Origin: an uncultured Clostridia bacterium
GTDB lineage: Bacteria; Bacillota; Clostridia; Christensenellales; Borkfalkiaceae
Reading direction: 5' to 3'
DNA length: 5,062 nt
Assembly (NCBI GenBank): GCA_947174955.1
Contig: CAMWKX010000105.1
Location: 1-5,062, forward strand
The notes under the pieces are model-generated. The model was not told the DNA's origin. It was given only the letters and a program-made list of their open reading frames with translations, and made no database searches. Shown here in pieces: positions 1 through 5,062 of the stretch. The translations under genes were made by a program, and so were the position numbers. The number at the start of each line of letters is the position of its first letter. Position 1 is the stretch's first letter.

Positions 1-28
1 GTATATGGAAATTCAGCCGCTTAAAGTA

Positions 29-57
29 TTGATATAACTTTCGGAATATGATATAAT
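29..57 (+). promoter_or_regulatory. Sigma-A-type promoter of the hybrid kinase gene
   Basis: The -35 box TTGATA (29-34) is followed after exactly 17 bp by a perfect -10 box TATAAT (52-57). A TG dinucleotide at 49-50, one base before the -10 box, adds an extended -10 element. Transcription would start near 64, giving a leader of roughly 30 nt before the ATG at 93. Such a close match suggests a strong intrinsic promoter for the housekeeping sigma factor, with any control coming from a bound regulator. The call rests on sequence match only. Confidence 0.85.
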
Positions 58-67
58 ATATTCTGAA
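40..67. repeat. Imperfect inverted repeat bracketing the -10 box (possible operator)
   Basis: The left arm TTCGGAATAT (40-49) and right arm ATATTCTGAA (58-67) are reverse complements at 9 of 10 positions. The 8-base spacer contains the whole -10 box. The right arm covers the expected transcription start, so a dimeric regulator bound here would block RNA polymerase. As RNA only the right arm would be transcribed, so this is not a terminator or leader hairpin. An operator role is inferred from symmetry and position; AT-rich DNA yields such repeats by chance fairly often. Confidence 0.4.
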
Positions 68-80
68 GTATGCAATCGAC

Positions 81-88
81 AAGGAGAG
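81..88 (+). promoter_or_regulatory. Strong Shine-Dalgarno site of the kinase gene
   Basis: AAGGAGAG at 81-88 has an AAGGAG core (81-86) complementary to the 16S rRNA 3' end, with six bases between the core and the ATG at 93. It fixes the start codon, and the hydrophobic signal sequence that begins soon afterwards agrees with it. Confidence 0.9.
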
Positions 89-92
89 TAGT

Positions 93-3000
93 ATGCGGAG
101 CAACTCGCAATTCAAATTACGCATAAAGACGCAGGTAAAAATATTTGCGGCGTTTATAGCGTGCCTTATATTCGTTTTATCAAATTTTATCTTTTCGGGC
201 TTCACGACGGCGTATGCCGCCTGGGAGCAGACGATTAACCGTACGGTCAAAGCCAGCGTCTTCAATTTCGAAGGCTATCACGATAAGGATGCGAACGGCA
301 GACTGTCTGGCTACGGCATCGAATTTTTAAACCTCGTTTCCAAATATTCCCACCTCAATTTCGAATACACGGGTTACGATACGCCTTGGAATTGGGACAG
401 CGAAGTGGACGCCGACAACGACGGTCAGCCGGATAAAACCATACTTGATATGCTGAACGACGGAACGTTCGACGTGGTGACTTCCGTCAGCAGAAGCACG
501 GGACGTGAAACTCAGTGCGACTTTTCACTGCCAATCGGCAGAAAAAAGACCGTTCTGTCGATAAGAAGCGACGAAACGCGTTTCGAGCGCGGGAATTACG
601 CGACCTACAAAAACGACGAGCGCGAGGACGGCAAGATACTTGTCGGTCAGCTTTCGGGAAACAGTCAGAACGATATTTTGAGTGAGTTCGTAGATCAAGG
701 CGAAAATAAACCGAAAAAATTCGAGTACAATATAGAAGAATACAACAGCTCCCAGGAGCTTGCGGACGCACTGCAAAACGGTGATATCGACGCGATAGTT
801 TCGAGCAATTTAAGAAAGACGACCAACGAAAAAGAGCTCGATATCTTAGACGAAAACGACTTCTACGCCGTCGTAAAGAAGGGCGACCCGAAAGGCATAC
901 TTACCGAAATCAACAGAGCCATCAGACAGATGGATATCGACGAGGGCGACTGGCAGAACACGTTGTTTTACAAGTACTACGGTCCCAGTTATTCCTCCAA
1001 GCTTTCGTTCAGTGCAAGCGAGCAGGCTTATATAAATAAGATGGTGGAGTCGGGAACCAAAATCACCGTTACCGCCGTCGGCAACAGAGCGCCCTATTCT
1101 TATATGGAAGAAGGGGAGTTAAAAGGCATTATGCCCGACTATTTTGCCGAGCTGATGAAGCTGACCGAGCTTAACGGACTGCCTTACGAGTTCGTTGCGC
1201 CCGACGCGGGTTACGCCGACGTAATTCTCGACGAAACGGGCGAAGACGATATCAAAGAGGGCGAGATTAAAGACTGCTTCAAAACGAACAGCTATATGAC
1301 GGCGCGAATGGCAAAGGTCATAAGAAACGACCTCGAAGGCGACGTGAAGGTGGTTGCGCTGGCGGACGAACAGTTCAAACCGATTCTCGAACGTGAAAAA
1401 TATACCGTAGTGCTCTACGATACCGCTGAGCAAGCTATGCAGGCGGTGCTCAATCACAAGGCGGACGCGGCTTGCGTTTACGGCTATTCCGCGCAGTGGT
1501 TTATCAATCACAACCACAACAACTCGCTGTATTACACCTCGGTGAACGGCAACGGTATGAGCACGAGTTTCAGTATGCACGTCGGCGAAAACACCGACCA
1601 CGAGCTCGTTACCATACTCAACAAATGCGTCAAGCAGATGTCTGACGACGCGCTCAATCAGGTTGCCGCAAAATACATATCCTATACGATTACGATAGGC
1701 GGCGACGGTATGAGCTTCGGGCAGTACTTAAAGGCGCACCCCGAAATAATAGTTGCCGTATGCTTTATAATCGTGCTTATCGCGGGCGTCATCGTCGTGC
1801 TCGAACTTCGCGGGCGGTGGAACAGAAGACTGTTGCACACGACCGAGCAGGCAAACAAGAAGATGGGCGAACAGCTTGCAATAGTCGAAGCGCTCAGCCG
1901 CGACTACGTTAACGTATTCGCCGTCAGCGAGCAGAGCGAAACCGCCAAAATCATAAAACTTGAAGGCTACGTTACCGAAGGGCTCAAAAAGGATTCGGCG
2001 GAAGAGTATAATTACAGCACCATTCTGGAAAATTATATCGGCACGCGCGTTCATCCCGACGACAGGGAAGAGCTTACCCAGGTGCTTTCGCTTGAAAACG
2101 TGAGAAAGGAACTGAGCGACGACGGCGAATTTATGGGCAGCTACCGCATACTCGACAGCGGCGAGGTTCACCATTTCCAGTATACTTATTTAAAGATAGA
2201 GGATAACGATATCGGGCACGGCGGCTTTATACTCGTCGGCTTCCGCAATATCGACGAGGTAATCAAAAAGGAGCAGGAGCAGAAGAACGTATTGTCCGAA
2301 GCGCTTGCTCAGGCGCAGTACGCGAACAAGGCAAAGACTACGTTCCTCAACAATATGTCGCACGATATCCGTACGCCTATGAACGCCATTATCGGCTTTA
2401 CGTCGTTGGCAGTATCGCATATCGACAACCAGGAGCAGGTCAGCGATTACTTGGGCAAGATAATAACGTCGAGCAATCATCTTCTCAGCCTCATCAACGA
2501 CGTTCTGGATATGAGCAGAATAGAGAGCGGCAAGGTCAAAATCGAGGAAAAGGAAGTAAGCCTGCCCGAGATTATGCACGATCTGAGAACCATAGTGCAG
2601 GCGGATGTAAAATCCAAACAGCTGGAATTCTATATCGACACTCTCGACGTAACCAACGAAACGATTATCTGCGATAAGCTCCGCCTGAACCAGGTGCTTC
2701 TGAACATTTTGAGCAACGCGATGAAGTATACCAAGCCGGGCGGCACGGTCAGCGTACGCGTTATACAGACGGCGGAAGCGAGCGAAGGCTATGCCAACTA
2801 CGAATTCAGCGTCAAGGATACCGGCATAGGTATGAGCCCGCAGTTCCTGCAACACGTGTTCGAGCCGTTCGAAAGAGAACAGACTTCGACGGTGAGCGGA
2901 ATTCAGGGAACGGGTCTGGGACTTGCCATAACCAAAAACATCGTAGACCTTATGGGCGGCACGATTACGGTTGAGAGCGAGGTCGGAAAAGGCTCGGAGT

Positions 3001-3866
3001 TCAGGGTTAAATTCCGTTTCCGCGTTACCGAAACGCCCGTTGAAGAGCAGAAGCTGGCACAGCTTGAAAACATCAAAGCGCTCGTCGTGGACGACGACGT
3101 CAATACGTGCGTGAGCGTAAGCAAGATGCTCTCTACGATAGGTATGCGTTCCGACTGGACGACGCTCGGCAAGGAGGCGGTAATCCGCACGAAGTTTGCT
3201 CTGGAACAGAAGGATCCTTATGGCGCGTACATTATCGACTGGCTGATGCCCGATATGAACGGCATAGAGCTCGTCCGCCGTATCCGCAAGGTAATAGGCA
3301 AGGGAACCCCGATAATTATAATCACCGCCTACGACTGGACTGATATCGAGAAGGAAGCGAGAGAGGCGGGCGTGACGGCGTTCTGTTCGAAGCCGATTTT
3401 CCTTTCGGAACTGAGGAACGTTCTCGGCGCTCCGTTCAAGGTCAAGGAAGAAACAGCCGAAAAAGAGGAAGAAGAAATCAACTTTGAAGGCAAGAGAATT
3501 CTTCTCGTCGAAGATAACGAGCTCAATATGGAGATTGCGCAGACCATTCTGGAAGCCGTGGGCTTTATAATCGACACTGCGGACGACGGAAGCGTGGCGG
3601 TAGAGCAGATGAAGAAGATGCCCGCGGACACGTACGACCTGATACTTATGGACGTGCAGATGCCCATTATGAACGGCTACGAGGCAACGAGGGCAATCCG
3701 TAAGCTTGACGACCCCGTAAAGGCGGCTGTTCCCATTGTGGCAATGACGGCTAACGCTTTCGACGAGGACAGAAAAGAGGCGATAGACGCGGGTATGAAC
3801 GGCTACGCGGCTAAGCCGATAGAGATAGATAAGCTTATGGCTCTGTTGCAGAACATTTTAAAGTAA
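93..3866 (+). CDS. Double Venus-flytrap hybrid sensor histidine kinase with two receiver domains
   Basis: A membrane sensor kinase of 1257 residues, complete from ATG to TAA. An N-terminal hydrophobic segment (about 17-37) ending in AYA-A looks like a signal peptide cut near 42. Two SBP_bac_3-like ligand-binding domains follow: about 50-300, where S135-R138 and DFS (143-145) fit the TxxR...DFS pattern of amino-acid binders, and about 322-540. One transmembrane helix (552-572) leads to a PAS-like domain (about 597-722, with VHPDDRE at 653-659) and a charged, probably coiled linker. HisKA has the H-box around phospho-acceptor H757 (NMSHDIRTP). The ATPase has the N-box (N871, N875), G1 DTGIG (909-913), F-box FEPF (923-926) and G2 GTGLG (939-943). 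Receiver 1 (about 994-1112) has D1000/D1001, D1049, T1078 and K1100; receiver 2 (about 1134-1257) has E1140/D1141, D1187, T1219 and K1241. An acidic linker (1119-1129) separates them. All catalytic residues look intact. There is no Hpt or DNA-binding domain and no partner gene nearby. The layout resembles BvgS/EvgS; the ligand, perhaps an amino acid, and the output are unknown. Confidence 0.95.
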   Translation: MRSNSQFKLRIKTQVKIFAAFIACLIFVLSNFIFSGFTTAYAAWEQTINRTVKASVFNFEGYHDKDANGRLSGYGIEFLNLVSKYSHLNFEYTGYDTPWNWDSEVDADNDGQPDKTILDMLNDGTFDVVTSVSRSTGRETQCDFSLPIGRKKTVLSIRSDETRFERGNYATYKNDEREDGKILVGQLSGNSQNDILSEFVDQGENKPKKFEYNIEEYNSSQELADALQNGDIDAIVSSNLRKTTNEKELDILDENDFYAVVKKGDPKGILTEINRAIRQMDIDEGDWQNTLFYKYYGPSYSSKLSFSASEQAYINKMVESGTKITVTAVGNRAPYSYMEEGELKGIMPDYFAELMKLTELNGLPYEFVAPDAGYADVILDETGEDDIKEGEIKDCFKTNSYMTARMAKVIRNDLEGDVKVVALADEQFKPILEREKYTVVLYDTAEQAMQAVLNHKADAACVYGYSAQWFINHNHNNSLYYTSVNGNGMSTSFSMHVGENTDHELVTILNKCVKQMSDDALNQVAAKYISYTITIGGDGMSFGQYLKAHPEIIVAVCFIIVLIAGVIVVLELRGRWNRRLLHTTEQANKKMGEQLAIVEALSRDYVNVFAVSEQSETAKIIKLEGYVTEGLKKDSAEEYNYSTILENYIGTRVHPDDREELTQVLSLENVRKELSDDGEFMGSYRILDSGEVHHFQYTYLKIEDNDIGHGGFILVGFRNIDEVIKKEQEQKNVLSEALAQAQYANKAKTTFLNNMSHDIRTPMNAIIGFTSLAVSHIDNQEQVSDYLGKIITSSNHLLSLINDVLDMSRIESGKVKIEEKEVSLPEIMHDLRTIVQADVKSKQLEFYIDTLDVTNETIICDKLRLNQVLLNILSNAMKYTKPGGTVSVRVIQTAEASEGYANYEFSVKDTGIGMSPQFLQHVFEPFEREQTSTVSGIQGTGLGLAITKNIVDLMGGTITVESEVGKGSEFRVKFRFRVTETPVEEQKLAQLENIKALVVDDDVNTCVSVSKMLSTIGMRSDWTTLGKEAVIRTKFALEQKDPYGAYIIDWLMPDMNGIELVRRIRKVIGKGTPIIIITAYDWTDIEKEAREAGVTAFCSKPIFLSELRNVLGAPFKVKEETAEKEEEEINFEGKRILLVEDNELNMEIAQTILEAVGFIIDTADDGSVAVEQMKKMPADTYDLILMDVQMPIMNGYEATRAIRKLDDPVKAAVPIVAMTANAFDEDRKEAIDAGMNGYAAKPIEIDKLMALLQNILK

Positions 3867-3873
3867 AACGTAA

Positions 3874-3906
3874 AGCTCCCCGACGGGACGTCGGGGAGTT
3901 ATTATT
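3874..3906. terminator. Shared intrinsic terminator between convergent genes
   Basis: The arms 3874-3884 and 3890-3900 pair over 11 positions (ten Watson-Crick pairs and one G-T), with a GC-rich core CTCCCCGAC and a five-base loop GGGAC. On the + strand the stem starts 8 nt past the kinase stop codon and is followed by TTATTATTTTAT, a good U-rich tract. On the - strand the hairpin starts 6 nt past the tmcAL stop and is followed by a weaker T-rich run (TTACGTTTTACTT). It therefore probably terminates both genes, more efficiently for the kinase. The tmcAL stop codon lies within the + strand U-tract, so the two genes are packed as tightly as a shared terminator allows. Confidence 0.92.
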
Positions 3907-5016
3907 TTATACCAAAATCATTTTTTCGTTGGGGTTTTCGTAAACGAGGGGAGCTGACAGATACCGCCACAGAGCGTACGACCGCGAGGTTACTTCGTCA
4001 CCGCCGCCCGACGGCAACAGAGGCAGAAGTTCGTCGGCTCTGTCCCTTTTAACCGCAAGTATGTTTGCGGACAAATCACCGTGCAAAAGCTTTTCCGCTT
4101 CGTCCGCATACAGACCCAAAAGATTGGCGCACAGTATGCGCCGTATCCGCGCTTTGGAATAGCGTTTGGATGAGGTTATCCCCACAATATCTTCGAACGA
4201 ATTGCCAAAGGCAAGATTTTTAAGTCTGTTTTCCAACCCCTCGGTACAGCCGTAAACGCGCTTTAAATTTTCCTTGTCGCAAGTAAACAGACAGTCGACC
4301 GCCATCTGTTCGAACCGCGCGGTATTGTCGCGTGAATTTATAAAATCGGTATACGAGCATTCGGGCATAGACAGTTTGATTTCGGGGTTATCCGCGTTTT
4401 CACGTATGCCGTGCGCCGAGGAGTACTCGCCCGCAAGCGCTCCGTCCGAATATCCCGCGCCCACGCGCTTTACGGGCACGAGCTTTATATCCGCGCCGCT
4501 TTGCAAGACCGCCTTGGCGTACTCGACGCCTAAAATATTGTTCGGGGAGGAGAGCAGACCCTCTTCGCCGCCGCACTTTTCGAACGCCGCCGACAGACTG
4601 CGTATATAGCTTTCGCCTCCTTCCAGACCCGCGTTCAGCGCGCTTTTAAACTGCTCGCTCTCGTTGCAGAGAATTTCCGCCGCGGCGGAAAAATCTCCGC
4701 AGGACTCACAACCGAAAGCCAGATATTTAACCTGCGGAATTGCGGAAATAATCCTGACAGCGCCGCGCGCAAAAATCTCGGCGGGAGCGACGGCGAAGGG
4801 GGCGGGGAGTTCCAAAACGGCGTCCGCGCCGCTTAAAATCGCGTGCCTTGCGCGCAAAAATTTATCGGTGCGGCAGATTTCTCCGCGCTGGGTAAAACTG
4901 CCGCTCATAACGCACAGCACGGCGTCGCAGCCCGTCAGCTTTTTTGCTTGACCGATAAGGTACTTGTGCCCGTTATGGAAGGGATTAAATTCACAAATAA
5001 TAGCACAAATTTCCAT
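3907..5016 (-). CDS. tmcAL: tRNA(Met) cytidine acetate ligase TmcAL
   Basis: A cytoplasmic enzyme of 369 residues that activates acetate with ATP to acetyl-AMP and transfers the acetyl group to cytidine 34 of elongator tRNA-Met, giving ac4C; it uses free acetate, unlike TmcA, which uses acetyl-CoA. Family marks are clear: N-terminal ICEFNPFHNGH (7-17) with the HxGH nucleotidyltransferase motif at 14-17, MSGSFTQRGE (37-46), ADAVLELPAPFA (64-75), FGCES (101-105), SPNNILGVEY (157-166), KRVGAGY (183-189), KRYSKARIRR (284-293) and a C-terminal NPNEK near the end. The conserved N-terminus fixes the ATG start, although the ribosome binding site is weak (TAAAGAT). The protein is shorter than the usual 400 or so residues (B. 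subtilis YlbM/TmcAL is about 415), but both ends align, so it is probably compact, not truncated. It converges on the kinase gene with no functional link. Older databases call it a nucleotidyltransferase (HIGH_NTase1) or YlbM. Confidence 0.94.
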   Translation of the reverse strand: MEICAIICEFNPFHNGHKYLIGQAKKLTGCDAVLCVMSGSFTQRGEICRTDKFLRARHAILSGADAVLELPAPFAVAPAEIFARGAVRIISAIPQVKYLAFGCESCGDFSAAAEILCNESEQFKSALNAGLEGGESYIRSLSAAFEKCGGEEGLLSSPNNILGVEYAKAVLQSGADIKLVPVKRVGAGYSDGALAGEYSSAHGIRENADNPEIKLSMPECSYTDFINSRDNTARFEQMAVDCLFTCDKENLKRVYGCTEGLENRLKNLAFGNSFEDIVGITSSKRYSKARIRRILCANLLGLYADEAEKLLHGDLSANILAVKRDRADELLPLLPSGGGDEVTSRSYALWRYLSAPLVYENPNEKMILV

Positions 5017-5023
5017 TATAATC

Positions 5024-5052
5024 TTTACAACCGAAAAAATTTGTTATATAAT
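5024..5052 (+). promoter_or_regulatory. Rightward promoter for a divergent gene beyond the window
   Basis: TTTACA (5024-5029) and TATAAT (5047-5052) are separated by exactly 17 bp, close to the sigma-A consensus. Transcription would start near 5059 and run out of the window, so a + strand gene divergent from tmcAL is predicted there. The -35 box lies in the tmcAL leader, only 8 bases from its start codon, so polymerase binding here could interfere with leftward transcription. The gene served cannot be seen. Confidence 0.65.
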
Positions 5053-5058
5053 AACAAA
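5040..5058. repeat. Perfect 19-bp inverted repeat over the rightward -10 box (possible operator)
   Basis: TTTGTTAT (5040-5047) and ATAACAAA (5051-5058) are exact reverse complements around a three-base centre, ATA. The palindrome covers the whole TATAAT of the rightward promoter and would sit at or just upstream of tmcAL transcription, so a dimeric regulator bound here could control either gene or both. The core is too AT-rich, and on the + strand not clearly transcribed, to be a terminator. It differs in sequence from the repeat at 40-67, so the two need not share a regulator. Confidence 0.5.
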
Positions 5059-5062
5059 GTTA

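Larger units (their letters stand above)
5017..5062 (-). promoter_or_regulatory. tmcAL leader; its own promoter not resolved
   Basis: Read on the - strand this AT-rich stretch ends in GTAAAGATTATA before the ATG. The best ribosome binding site is a weak TAAAGAT about six bases from the start. A TATAAT overlaps the start codon (5015-5020) and is too close to serve as the tmcAL -10 box. TATTAT or TATATA inside the palindrome could be the -10 box, but its -35 box would fall outside the window. The promoter therefore cannot be assigned from what is visible. Confidence 0.35.

Noticed and set aside
1..37. Possible C-terminal tail of an upstream + strand gene; all three forward frames are open for a few codons and then stop (at 22-24, 30-32 and 35-37)
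   Set aside because: Only 7 to 11 codons are visible and none can be recognised, so there is no basis for choosing a frame or claiming a gene.
1119..1601. 160-codon open frame on the - strand inside the kinase gene
   Set aside because: It is antisense to a complete, motif-rich coding region. Its translation is a low-complexity mix with no recognisable domain, and its frame stays open because of the codon bias of the real gene.
2190..2855. 221-codon open frame on the - strand opposite the PAS-HisKA-HATPase region
   Set aside because: It lies opposite invariant kinase motifs (H-box, N-box). The predicted protein has no recognisable family and I see no convincing ribosome binding site, so it is a shadow frame.
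4274..4951. Two + strand open frames of 111 and 95 codons opposite tmcAL
   Set aside because: They overlap conserved TmcAL motifs on the other strand, resemble no family, and are explained by the codon composition of the real gene.
5015..5020. TATAAT on the - strand next to the tmcAL start codon, as a tmcAL promoter
   Set aside because: It overlaps the ATG, so transcription would begin inside the gene and lose the conserved N-terminus that carries the HxGH motif.
1..5062. CRISPR array, tRNA or rRNA, insertion sequence, toxin-antitoxin or defence genes
   Set aside because: Non-coding space totals only about 180 bases and shows no regular repeats, cloverleaf, terminal inverted repeats or extra small gene with a ribosome binding site.

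Overview
The window holds two complete convergent genes that fill almost all of it, with short AT-rich regulatory stretches at each end. It looks like chromosome from a Clostridia-type member of the Bacillota, probably an uncultured gut-associated lineage. Three things point that way: a textbook AAGGAG ribosome binding site behind a sigma-A-type promoter, a TmcAL-family tRNA acetate ligase (a mainly Bacillota enzyme), and a large Venus-flytrap hybrid histidine kinase of a kind common in Clostridia. The organism call is inference; there is no rRNA or other phylogenetic marker here.

Left to right: positions 1-92 hold a near-consensus extended -10 promoter (TTGATA, 17 bp, TATAAT). An imperfect inverted repeat is wrapped around its -10 box, and a strong ribosome binding site follows. 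Positions 93-3866 (+) encode a 1257-residue membrane hybrid sensor kinase: signal peptide, two periplasmic-binding-protein-like sensor domains, one transmembrane helix, PAS-like domain, HisKA, HATPase, and two complete receiver domains. Positions 3874-3906 form a strong hairpin terminator that both convergent genes can use. Positions 3907-5016 (-) encode TmcAL, which makes N4-acetylcytidine at the wobble base of elongator tRNA-Met. Positions 5017-5062 hold a second good promoter, pointing right and out of the window, with a perfect 19-bp inverted repeat over its -10 box.

The two genes show no functional link: one is an extracellular signal sensor, the other a tRNA-modification housekeeping enzyme, and they simply share a terminator. 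The kinase is an orphan within this window, with no response regulator, Hpt protein or solute transporter next to it. I see no mobile element, CRISPR array, RNA gene or defence system, and no clearly new system. The points most worth a second look are the BvgS/EvgS-like kinase architecture with two receivers and no Hpt, a calcium-loop-like DxDxDG insertion in its first sensor domain, an apparently reduced second sensor domain, and operator-like palindromes over both visible promoters.
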